From positions 123,082 through 187,081 of the forward strand of contig CAYPTB010000004.1 of the NCBI GenBank assembly GCA_964413535.1: a DNA stretch of 64,000 nt. Direction: 5' to 3'. A program made the translations under genes and the position numbers. The notes beneath the pieces were generated by a model. That model was given only the letters and a program-made list of their open reading frames with translations, ran no database searches and was not told where the DNA came from. Positions 44,104-52,274 of the stretch are shown piece after piece. Each line of letters begins with the position of its first letter. Within the stretch, counting starts at the first letter, position 1. Origin of the DNA: CAYPTB01 sp964413535 (GTDB taxonomy: Bacteria; Planctomycetota; UBA1135; GCA-002686595).

Positions 44104-44227
44104 CTCTCGCTGCGCCCCTTCCTCTTTCATCGTCGTCTCCTCCGGCCCATGGCCGGGACAAGGAGGCGACGCCCCTATCCCTGATCAGCCTTTGCGACGC
44201 GGTAATAGTCTTCTTGAGCAGCACAGA
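44104..44227. repeat. 124-bp dispersed repeat, copy 2
   Basis: Ungapped match to 26121-26244 with about seven differences. Here it has no recombinase remnant beside it, so it is an orphan of the unit described for copy 1. Confidence 0.7.
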
Positions 44228-44629
44228 CGACGGTGGGAGGGCGCAAATGATGAAGCCATGACGACTTCCAATCTTCAGGGGAGCATGGGAGAAGGCCAAG
44301 CCTCGTCCTCCGGCCCCCGATCGATCAGGTCACTCTAGAGGCCTTGCTGCGCGAGTTTGCGATCGTCGAGACGATCGAGCGCGGGAAGGCCAATGAAGCG
44401 AAGCGGATCGACGGACCCACAGAGTCGTCGGCCGGGGCCGGACTGAGGGTCAGCCACACCAGCGGGCATCGGTCGGCTCGAATCAAGCGACGCGTCATCG
44501 AACCAACGGGCGGGGGAGGCTCGACTGGGGACGCAGAGCGAGACTACGAATTGGAAAGCGAGCCGGAGAGGAACTAGCCTTGGCCCGGCGCAACCGACCG
44601 ATTCGGGTCGGGGTCCTGGCCCGCCGCAC
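44228..44629. other. Gap with a possible coding fragment
   Basis: A plus-strand stretch around 44330-44400 encodes VTLEALLREFAIVETIERGK and ANEAKRIDGP, which looks protein-like but has no clear start and soon becomes low-complexity. No family is recognised. Confidence 0.3.
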
Positions 44630-45061
44630 ATGAAGCGACTTGTCGCCCTCCTCTACGCGCTCTGCTTCTCGAGCTGTAGCACGACCGGCACCTACGTCGA
44701 GCCCGAGGGGCCAGCGGAAACCGTTGCGCTCGTAAGCGGAAGGGAGCCCGGCTTCCTCGCCGCCATCAATCCGCTGCGGAGATTGCCCGGGAACACCCTG
44801 GCCACCGTCTGGCTCGTGTCGGTCGACGGCGAGCCGCTCTCCCACTCGGGTTGGAGCGGATGGCCCTTGGAGATCCGTGTCACGCCCGGCCCCCACACGA
44901 TCGGGGCGAAGGGGAGGATCGAGGTCGAGGCCGTGGTGCTCGAGGACGAGGGCGAGGTCTTGCACCACTTCCTCGCCGGGAGGACCTACCAACTCGAAGT
45001 CAACCTGGCGGTGGGAGGGATGCTCTTCGACATCGGGGAAGTACGCGGCGCGGCGGAGTAG
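44630..45061 (+). CDS. Small putative lipoprotein
   Basis: The protein has 143 residues starting MKRLVALLYALCFSSCSTTG, with a lipobox-like F-S-S-C at residues 13-16. The mature domain has beta segments: TLATVWLVSVDGEPL, PLEIRVTPGPHTIGAKG and FLAGRTYQLEVNLAVGGMLF. The L-x-P-G-x-H-x-I pattern is typical of small beta-sandwich lipoproteins in which a peptide loop precedes a hydrophobic strand, as in PEGA-like surface modules. That comparison is tentative. It lies 240 bases before the serine hydrolase gene on the same strand. Confidence 0.75.
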   Translation: MKRLVALLYALCFSSCSTTGTYVEPEGPAETVALVSGREPGFLAAINPLRRLPGNTLATVWLVSVDGEPLSHSGWSGWPLEIRVTPGPHTIGAKGRIEVEAVVLEDEGEVLHHFLAGRTYQLEVNLAVGGMLFDIGEVRGAAE

Positions 45062-45301
45062 CGACTTCGAGGTCGCCTTCCACCGTGCCGTCCGTTCTTC
45101 CGCCGCGGTGGGCGCGCGCGTCTCTCTCGCCCCTGAGCCTTCTCCAGCGTAGGCTCGTCCGGCTCCGGATCGGCCAGCCACGGCGGCTGCGCCCACTCGA
45201 AGCAGGCTCCGGATCGGCACCGCCCCAGCATGCCGTCCCGGAGGCCGAGCACTGCCCCCCGGAGCGCGACGCTCCGATCTCCACCGCCCACGAATCTCGC
45301 C

Positions 45302-46360
45302 ATGCTCCCCCTCCTCGTCGCGTTGTTGGTCGCGCCCACATGGAGTCAAGACACCGGCGAGGGCGAAGCGTTCGAAGCGCGCGTCGATCGCCTGATGGCC
45401 GACACGCTGGGGGCGAGCCGGATCCCGGGCGTCGCGATCGGAGTGATGCGAGGAGGCGAGATCGTGCTCGCCAAGGGCTACGGCTTGGCGAACATCGAGC
45501 ACGAAGTGCCGGTGGTGCCGGAGACGATCTTCCAGTCGGGATCGGTCGGCAAGCAGTTCACGGCGGCGCTCGTGCTGGATCTGGTCGAGGACGGCGTGAT
45601 CGGGCTCGACACCTCGGTAGCGGAGCATCTGCCGGACGTCCCCGAGAGCTGGGAGCGGATCACGGTGCGCCACCTGCTCTCCCACACTTCGGGGCTCGGT
45701 GACTATCCCCCCGACTTCGACCTGCGGCGGGATTACACGGAGAGCGAGCTCTTGCAGCGGATCGCTTCGACGCCCCTCACTTTCGCTCCCGGCGAGCGCA
45801 TGAGGTACAGCAACCTCGGCTACGTGACGCTCGGGATCCTGATCGGCGAGGTGACCGACCGCTTCTACGGCGACCTCTTGGAGGAGCGCATCTTCCAACC
45901 GCTGGGCATGGAGACCGCCCGCGTGATCAGCGAACGGGACATCGTCCGCAATCGCGCCGCTGGATACGTCCTCGTCGGCGGCGAGATCCGGAACCAGGAC
46001 TGGGTGTCACCGTCGTTGAACACGACGGCCGACGGCGCGCTCTACTTCAGCGTCCTCGACCTTGCCCGCTGGGACGCAGGGCTGTACGGCGAGAAAGTGC
46101 TCGGCCGCGCGAGCCTCGAGGCGATGTGGACGCCGACTCGCCTGAACGACGGGACGAGCGCAGGCTACGGCTTCGGCTGGTTCGTCGGAGTCGTGCACAA
46201 TGGCCATCGCGCCGTGGAGCACAGCGGCGGTTGGCAGGGATTCACCGCTCACATCGCGCGCTTCCCGGACCAGAGCCTCACGGTCGTGGTCCTCATCAAC
46301 TGCGCCCAAGCGGATCCGGGATCCATCGCGCACCAAATCGCTTCCTTGCTGCTGCCGTAG
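45302..46360 (+). CDS. Exported serine hydrolase (beta-lactamase / penicillin-binding family)
   Basis: The ATG at 45302 gives 352 residues with a signal peptide (MLPLLVALLVAPTWSQ). The serine-hydrolase motifs are all present: S81-x-x-K84 (SVGK), Y169-S-N171 (RYSNLGY) and H307-S-G-G (EHSGGWQGF, in place of KTG). This fits the class C beta-lactamase-like family (Pfam Beta-lactamase), which includes D-aminopeptidases and esterases. It is unlikely to be a resistance enzyme. It should act in the periplasm, perhaps on peptidoglycan or peptides. The frame upstream to 45230 is not needed. It lies before an unknown exported protein on the same strand. Confidence 0.9.
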   Translation: MLPLLVALLVAPTWSQDTGEGEAFEARVDRLMADTLGASRIPGVAIGVMRGGEIVLAKGYGLANIEHEVPVVPETIFQSGSVGKQFTAALVLDLVEDGVIGLDTSVAEHLPDVPESWERITVRHLLSHTSGLGDYPPDFDLRRDYTESELLQRIASTPLTFAPGERMRYSNLGYVTLGILIGEVTDRFYGDLLEERIFQPLGMETARVISERDIVRNRAAGYVLVGGEIRNQDWVSPSLNTTADGALYFSVLDLARWDAGLYGEKVLGRASLEAMWTPTRLNDGTSAGYGFGWFVGVVHNGHRAVEHSGGWQGFTAHIARFPDQSLTVVVLINCAQADPGSIAHQIASLLLP

Positions 46361-46662
46361 GCCCGCGACGTTGGGCGCCGAGCGCATGCACCCGTGCGAT
46401 CGGAGTGCGCCACGGCCCCCCTCGTCGAAGATTCGGTGCAGCGCGGCCGGCCCTGCGCGCGTTGCGACGCGACGTAGGCCAAGACCTACCAGCTATCCCA
46501 GTCTTCCTTGCACCTGCCGGGGCTCGAGGCGACGGCTTCCCTCCCTCAATGGACTACTTCAAAGGGGAAGGGATATCGTTACACAGGGACGCTGGCCCGC
46601 GCGGGACTCGGGCGGCGTCGGGTGAACACGAATCGTCCGTCGGAGAGGGAGAGGATCCGGGC
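46361..46662. other. Gap without a supported gene
   Basis: No gene is seen. It contains the leader of the next gene, including GAGAGGGAGAGGA just before its start. Confidence 0.4.
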
Positions 46663-48249
46663 ATGATCCCGAGGACTCGCGGGGTTTCCCGCGTCATGGC
46701 GGCGGTCACCTTCCTTTGTGTCCTGGCGGGAACCCACCTCGCAGAGACCTACGAGAACGAGCGCAATGGCATCTCCTTCAAGGTGCCCAAGGACTTCAAT
46801 CAGGGACCGGTTCGGCGCGGGGATTCCCTCGTGGTCGCTCAGTTCTGGAAGGAGCGCGGGGACAGCGCCGCGCTCATCCGGATCTCGGTGCTCCCCCCGT
46901 GGCTGAGCAAGGAGCACCGCGAGGGCGACATCCACCCGGACTACCTGGAGTCTCTTTGGGCGAGGCTGGAGTACGGCTGGTGCACCGCAGAGCACCGGAC
47001 GACCGAGGTTGGCAAGAAGGGATACACCGAGCTTCGCCTCGTCGCCCGAAAGCCGCCCAACCCTGCGGACTTCGGATTCTATCTGCTGGAGAGGGAGCTC
47101 GTGATCTCCTCCCGTCTGCACGCGTTGGAGGATCGGGACGTACTCATCGAGGCCTCCATGTACGCGGAGGACTTCGACGATCACGAAGTCGACTCATGGC
47201 TCGATGGGCTCCGAATCGCGGAACCCAAGACGCCGGCCCCCGCGTTCCCCGGGCTCTTCGAGCAGTTCCCTCTGTGGCGCGGAGAGGTGACAGTCGAAGC
47301 GGGAGCGGAGTCGCCCCGTTCGGAGTCCGAGCTGCCCCATGGCTATGCCCGGACGAAGGGACGATTCCTGGAGGCAATTCACCCGAAGAAGAAGAGCAGT
47401 CAGGCCAAGGCCGTCCTCGCACGCGCGGAGAACATGCTCGAGTGGCTCTCAGGCCGACTGAGTGAGGACGTCACCGTCGACTCTCCGGAGCTCGTCCTGG
47501 TCGACGCTCCGGACGGCTATCGACGAGGCCTGTACGGCGTGCAGGGTGCGCCTATCCCCGGTTGGCGCCCGGTCCAGTTCGATAGCTGGCAGGGCACCTT
47601 TCCCTGGCGTCACGCGGAGGTCCACGTCTTCCACCTCCCGGGGGCGATGGCGGGGTATCCGGCGGAGCAGAGCCTCGAGGGTCAGCTCCTCAACTCCTGG
47701 CTTCAGGAGCTCGACCCGGCCCTCCCGTCGCTGATCCCCGAGTGGCTCCGCATCGGTCTGAAGGACGTCCTGAGCAGAGCCGAGACGAAGGTGGAAGCGC
47801 TCGAGGTCGCCGCCAAGTGCTGCGACCACTTCGACGAGTATCCGGCCGCGTCGAGCATCCCGGTTCGCGTCGCTTTCGAGACGGGTCGGCTCATGCTGCA
47901 GAAGCCGAACAAGCACCTTCAGTCCGTCGACCTCGTCCGATACTTGCTCAGCCGGGAGGGCCCGCACGGCGAGCCTCCGGCGGGGATCCTCAGGGACTAC
48001 CTCCGTCGTGTCGCAGAGCTCGCCGCCGCCAAGCGACCCGAGGTCGCGTCCCGGCTGTCGACCTGGCATGGTCCGAGCGGTCCGGGTGCCGGCCCGAGGA
48101 CCTGGCACATCCTGGAGCACGGAGTTGTTGGTGAGCTCCAGGCCGACATCCTCCAGCAGGCCGCGGACGATGTCTTCGGGGAATGGTCCTCTGCCGATTG
48201 GGATCGGCTGACCGAGGACCTCGTAGACTTCTTCGAAGAGCTGCACTGA
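46663..48249 (+). CDS. Exported protein of unknown function
   Basis: The start at 46663 follows a purine-rich ribosome site (GAGAGGGAGAGGA) and gives 528 residues with a signal peptide (about residues 1-27, core VMAAVTFLCVLAGTHLA). The N-terminal domain has a pattern of the type NERNGISFKVPKDFNQGP, common in exported proteins that carry a lipocalin-like or PsbP/Mog1-like fold. The C-terminal half (about 260-528) resembles a gluzincin-like, helical domain, with LNSWLQELDPALPSLIPEWL, but I see no HExxH. I cannot assign a function. Longer frames that reach back to 46126 overlap the serine hydrolase and are rejected. Confidence 0.7.
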   Translation: MIPRTRGVSRVMAAVTFLCVLAGTHLAETYENERNGISFKVPKDFNQGPVRRGDSLVVAQFWKERGDSAALIRISVLPPWLSKEHREGDIHPDYLESLWARLEYGWCTAEHRTTEVGKKGYTELRLVARKPPNPADFGFYLLERELVISSRLHALEDRDVLIEASMYAEDFDDHEVDSWLDGLRIAEPKTPAPAFPGLFEQFPLWRGEVTVEAGAESPRSESELPHGYARTKGRFLEAIHPKKKSSQAKAVLARAENMLEWLSGRLSEDVTVDSPELVLVDAPDGYRRGLYGVQGAPIPGWRPVQFDSWQGTFPWRHAEVHVFHLPGAMAGYPAEQSLEGQLLNSWLQELDPALPSLIPEWLRIGLKDVLSRAETKVEALEVAAKCCDHFDEYPAASSIPVRVAFETGRLMLQKPNKHLQSVDLVRYLLSREGPHGEPPAGILRDYLRRVAELAAAKRPEVASRLSTWHGPSGPGAGPRTWHILEHGVVGELQADILQQAADDVFGEWSSADWDRLTEDLVDFFEELH

Positions 48250-48427
48250 GCTCGAGAGCGCGACGGTCGGCTGGATCGCACGGCTCGCGCGGAGAGCAGG
48301 GGGAGGCGGCGCGAGCCGACGGGAAGCCCCACGTGCCCCATCAACCGCCCACGATGCGGCCCTGCCGGGCATCGCGCGCAACCGCTCGGAGATCCTGCGC
48401 CCTGCCAGTCGCACCTGACGGAATATG

Positions 48428-48796
48428 TTATGGCCACAATTGCTTTGCGTTCCCTGAGTCGTCCAGAAGGAATACGCTTCTATCCGACGGCACATACACA
48501 TTAACTGGGTGCAACAGGACCGCTGTGTCTTTGTGGGAAGAGCGAACAAAGCGGATGTTCACCCTTTGCATTGTAGTTTCGACTTGGGTACCAGAGCAAT
48601 AGTAGAGGCTCTCCGGAAGCAGACGAAAACGGCACGCAATTGTGTCCTGGTCAATAGACTCAATTGACTGCACGTCCACGTAATGAATGTTGTAGTAGTC
48701 AACCTGGTGACACCATGTTCGGCAAGCAATGGTCACAAGAGCCCCTGTGACCACAACAGCAACGACAGCCGCCAGCCGTGCTAATTTGTTTTCCAT
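48428..48796 (-). CDS. Small membrane-anchored or exported protein in an AT-rich island
   Basis: One hundred and twenty-two residues begin with a strong hydrophobic segment (LARLAAVVAVVVTGALVTIA, residues 5-24) followed by C-R-T-W-C, so it is an anchored or exported protein. The rest is beta-rich and uses AT-ending codons unlike its neighbours: YYNIHYVDVQSIESID, RFRLLPESLYYCSGTQVE, VNVYVPSDRSVFLLDD. The lower GC marks likely recent transfer, as for the gene at the left window edge. No family is recognised. The copy of the CATTCGAC-type motif near 48807 lies just upstream of the start. Confidence 0.65.
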   Translation of the reverse strand: MENKLARLAAVVAVVVTGALVTIACRTWCHQVDYYNIHYVDVQSIESIDQDTIACRFRLLPESLYYCSGTQVETTMQRVNIRFVRSSHKDTAVLLHPVNVYVPSDRSVFLLDDSGNAKQLWP

Positions 48797-48865
48797 CAGA
48801 TAGCCCCATTCGACGGGGAATGGGTGGCCCCGGGCGTGCCGGTGGCTTCCCAGCGCGTCGACGAT

Positions 48866-51424
48866 CTACTCGCCGACCTGGTTGTACAGGATCGAGAGCC
48901 GGCCCCCGGGGATGGAGTGATCGACAGCGGCGATGTCGAGGATGCCGTCGACGTCGAGGTCAGCCAGGACGAAGCCGACGGCGTCGGCGCCCACGGTGTA
49001 CCGCACCGGCGTGCCGAACTGGTCGGTGTCGAGCCACGGGAAGACCTGCGCCTGGACGGCTCCGTCGTCCGACGTGGCGAAGTCGAGCATGACGAGGTCC
49101 GTGCGGCCTTCGCCCTCCAGGTCGGCCACCTGCAGCCCGGTCGTGTCGGCGACGATCGACTGGGCCAGGGTGAAGGTCCCGACGCCGTCGTTCTGGTAGT
49201 AGCGCACCGAGCCGTCGATCCGCACCAAGACGTCGAGGTCGCCGTCGCGGTTCGGATCGGCGACCTCGACGAACACGAGCAAGTTGCTCGTCGTGTTCGG
49301 GACGACGCCGAGGGTAGCGCCGAACGTACCGTCCCCGTTGCTGAGCCGTACGACCGCGGAGGTGATCGAAGTGAACTCGGTGACCTGGACGAAGACGAGG
49401 TCCGCGAACGAGTCGCCGTTCATGTCGCCTGCCGCGAAGTCGATGGGGAGGAGCCCCCCTGCCGGTCCGCCGTAGAGCGAGGCGCTGAGCACGAACGTCC
49501 CGTCGCCGTTGCCCAAGGCCACCTGAACGAACTGTGCGGCGCGGCCCGCAAAGTCGAGCACCTGGTCGCCGTCGAAGTCGGCCAGGACGAACTTTCCCCC
49601 CGACGACACAGCCGGAGGGATGGCGTTGGGCAAGAGCACGAGCGTCCCGTCGCCGTTGCCGAGATGCACATGCGCGGCCCCGCCGGCCGCGACGACGATG
49701 TCCGGGTTCCCGTCTCCGTTCAGATCGGCGATCTCCAAACCGGAGAATGCGGAGGTGGACGCGGGGAACGAATCGGTCTCGAGGAACGAGCCATCCTCCT
49801 GGTGCAACAGCACGACGATCTCGGTCGAGCCGCGCGACGCGACGATGTCGTTCTCGCCGTCGCGGTCGAGATCTCCGATGGCCAAGAGGTCCCGGCCCAG
49901 GGGAAGGCGCTGGGTTGCCCTGAAGGTCCCATCGCCCACGCCGAGCACCGTGCGGATGCCGCTCGGAACGCTGACCAGGAGATCGAGGGTCCCGTCGAGG
50001 TCGACGTCGGTGGGCTCGATCGCGCTCGCGGACCCGAACGTGCCGATCCCGGCGCCGTGCGTGAACGTACCGTCGCCGACGCCGAGCAGCACCGACACGT
50101 CCTGGGTGAGCTTGCAGTAGGCGAGCAGGTCGGCGACGGTGTCGCCGTCGACGTCCGCCGCCGCGAGCAAGTGCGGCTCGTTGCCCGTTTCGTACAGGGT
50201 GGCTGCACCGAGCGTCAGGTCTCCGTTGCCGAAGCGCACCGCGACGCGGTCGGTGCCTCCGAGGGCGACGGCGACGTCGAACACGGAGTCGCCGTCGAGA
50301 TCGAGCAGCTCGAGCGAGCGCGGCGAGCTGTGCGCGTACGTCACCGGGCTCGCGAAGGTGCCGTCGCCGAAACCCTCGAGCACGGCGATGCGGTTTCCGG
50401 ACCTGGCCGCCGCGACGAGGTCCTGGTGGCCGTCGCCGTCCAGGTCCCCGGCTTCGACGTCGTTCACGCCCGAGGCGGCGAGGAACGTCGTGGGGGCGCC
50501 GAAGGCGCCCAGCCCGTCGCCGAGCAACACGGTGACGAAGGAGCCGGGGTTGTTCGCGAGTACCACGTCGAGCTCACCGTCCTCGTCGAAATCGGCGACG
50601 GCCGCTGCGACCGGACCCGAGGCGACGCCGGGAAAGCTCGCGTGCGAGAGGAATCCGCCGAGTCCGTCGCCGAGCGACACCGCGACGCCGGTCACGATCG
50701 TGCGCACGACGTCGAGGTGCGTGTCGCCGTCGATGTCGACGAGGTCGACCGACCTCGAGAGTTGGGCCAGCGCGCTCGCCTGCGGGAGCGCGAAGCCGCC
50801 GCCGATCTGTCCCAGGCGCACCCAGAGCGCCGGTTCGGTCGCCGAGACGCTGACGAGATCGCGCAGGCCGTCTTCGTCGAGGTCTCCGACGGCCGTGTCG
50901 CCGGTCGTCTCGGGCCCGCTCGTCGCGAGCGTCGCGTGGGCGGGGAAGAGCGGCTCGCTCACGCTCCCCGCGCGCATGCGCACGGCATTGGACACGGTCA
51001 GTCCGCCAGGCAGCGACGCGTCGAACACGACGCCTTGGAACGTGGCTTGGACTCCGCACAGGTCGTCGGGCACGACGGGCGTGTTGAACTGGAGCGTCGA
51101 GTTGCCGAGCGCATTCGTGGCGAAGAACTTCGCGAAGAAGGGAGTCCCGGGCCACACGATGGCGCCGAGCTGTGGATCGAAGACCGGGTTCTCGAAGGCG
51201 CTGTAGACGAGCGCGCCGAGGGCGAGGGGCTTTCCGCCGCGCAGTTGGAAGGCGAAGTCGCCGCCGATCACCGGGGCGCCCTTCGGCGTGCGCAGCACGG
51301 GCGCGCTCGGACCGGCCGCCAGGTACTGGAGCACGACCTCGTCGCCGCATTGCGCGCGTGCAGGCAAGGAGAGCGTCGAGAGCACGAGGACGAACGAGCA
51401 CGTTCCACCGGAAAATGCGGACAT
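48866..51424 (-). CDS. Large exported FG-GAP / VCBS repeat protein
   Basis: The ATG at 51424 with AGGA nine bases upstream gives 852 residues. A signal peptide (SFVLVLSTLSLPARAQC) precedes an N-terminal beta domain. From about residue 185 to the end there are at least twelve FG-GAP/VCBS units, with calcium loops such as DLDEDGLRDL, DIDGDTHLDV, DFDEDGELDV, DLDGDGHQDL, DVDLDGTLDL, DLNGDGNPDI and DFDGDQVLDF, spaced about 50 residues and alternating with G-x-G-D-G-T-F strands. This predicts a calcium-dependent integrin-like beta-propeller, probably on the cell surface. The C-terminus ends in VDHSIPGGRLSILYNQV without a sorting signal. Upstream frame extensions to 51706 are not coding. Confidence 0.92.
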   Translation of the reverse strand: MSAFSGGTCSFVLVLSTLSLPARAQCGDEVVLQYLAAGPSAPVLRTPKGAPVIGGDFAFQLRGGKPLALGALVYSAFENPVFDPQLGAIVWPGTPFFAKFFATNALGNSTLQFNTPVVPDDLCGVQATFQGVVFDASLPGGLTVSNAVRMRAGSVSEPLFPAHATLATSGPETTGDTAVGDLDEDGLRDLVSVSATEPALWVRLGQIGGGFALPQASALAQLSRSVDLVDIDGDTHLDVVRTIVTGVAVSLGDGLGGFLSHASFPGVASGPVAAAVADFDEDGELDVVLANNPGSFVTVLLGDGLGAFGAPTTFLAASGVNDVEAGDLDGDGHQDLVAAARSGNRIAVLEGFGDGTFASPVTYAHSSPRSLELLDLDGDSVFDVAVALGGTDRVAVRFGNGDLTLGAATLYETGNEPHLLAAADVDGDTVADLLAYCKLTQDVSVLLGVGDGTFTHGAGIGTFGSASAIEPTDVDLDGTLDLLVSVPSGIRTVLGVGDGTFRATQRLPLGRDLLAIGDLDRDGENDIVASRGSTEIVVLLHQEDGSFLETDSFPASTSAFSGLEIADLNGDGNPDIVVAAGGAAHVHLGNGDGTLVLLPNAIPPAVSSGGKFVLADFDGDQVLDFAGRAAQFVQVALGNGDGTFVLSASLYGGPAGGLLPIDFAAGDMNGDSFADLVFVQVTEFTSITSAVVRLSNGDGTFGATLGVVPNTTSNLLVFVEVADPNRDGDLDVLVRIDGSVRYYQNDGVGTFTLAQSIVADTTGLQVADLEGEGRTDLVMLDFATSDDGAVQAQVFPWLDTDQFGTPVRYTVGADAVGFVLADLDVDGILDIAAVDHSIPGGRLSILYNQVGE

Positions 51425-51599
51425 GGTCGATCCTGTGGGTTGGGGACTCTTCCTGGGGAATGGCCCGAGTGGAGCCGACTCGAGGCTAGCTCCGGATCGG
51501 GGAGAGGGGGAGGGCGAATCCCGACGGGCGAAGGGGCGCTGGTTACCACTGTGTCGCTGGCGGCGAGCCAGGGCGGGCGAAGGACGCTTTTCGTTTGAG

Positions 51600-52017
51600 C
51601 CGGCTCCTCCGGAGCTCCGGCCGCTCGGCGCGGAGCGTCTGAACGGCATGCGCCGACGGACAGCGCGTTCTCGATGGCGGCTCTCGCCTCGTCGGAGCGG
51701 CCGCACGCGAGCAGGAGCTTGGCGTGTCGAGCGGCCAGCTTCGCCACGAAGCCTGAGCCGCGAGCGGTCGGTGCGCCATGCTCCGAGTCGGCCGGGCGGG
51801 CGTCGCTGGCAAGCGCTGCGGCGCGGGTCGTGTCTGCGAGAACGGCGGCCGGCTCCAGTGGCACGGCTGGCCGCTCCTCGGGCATCGCGCGGCTGTTCGC
51901 GAGCGACGCCTCCACCGGCCCCACGCGCCCCAGCGAGATCGTGTCGAGTGCCACGATCGCCGCGCCTGCGAATGCGGCGAGGCCGACCAGAACGAGGAAT
52001 CGACGTCGAGCCGGCAT
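51600..52017 (-). pseudogene. 5' fragment of a membrane-anchored TPR-like gene
   Basis: From the ATG at 52017 the frame encodes a signal anchor (MPARRRFLVLVGLAAFAGAA) and later VAKLAARHAKLLLACGRSDE followed by ARAAIENALSV, which looks like the start of a TPR. It then turns into nonsense near 51640 and continues, by chance open, antisense into the FG-GAP gene. The C-terminus has been lost, perhaps by insertion of the FG-GAP gene. Confidence 0.45.
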
Positions 52018-52080
52018 AGGAGTTACCCCTGGGCGGAGGAGGCAGTGAGGTCGTCCTGTTCCTGCCCGTGTGGACGCTTG

Positions 52081-52228
52081 CCCATACCCCGCAACGGGCG
52101 CTCGGACACCGCGACGCGTGGATCCAGGATCCGCTCCTGCATCGCCGGCGCGAGGAGGAGCAGCTTCATCACGTGCGTCATCCGCGCCCGCGTGATGCCC
52201 AGCGCCCAGTCGCTCGGCGTAGCCAGGG
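52081..52228 (-). pseudogene. Recombinase-linked HTH-like tail fragment
   Basis: The minus strand encodes GITRARMTHVMKLLLLAP, AMQERILDPRVAVSERPLRG, matching the tails at 34483 and 36733. The upstream residues LATPSDWAL are a decayed form of the first helix (compare EAARSLGL at 36733). No other part of a recombinase remains. Confidence 0.65.
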
Positions 52229-52274
52229 ACCTCTCCGCCGGGATCGCGGGGATGGGCGCGCATTCCGGCGCTGT

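Noticed and set aside
45302..46360. Antibiotic-resistance beta-lactamase
   Set aside because: The motif set (SVGK, YSN, HSGG) fits the broad serine hydrolase family; nothing points to lactam substrates.
48824..51598. 924-codon plus-strand frame
   Set aside because: Antisense shadow of the FG-GAP gene; no domains or signal, and it lacks a plausible start.
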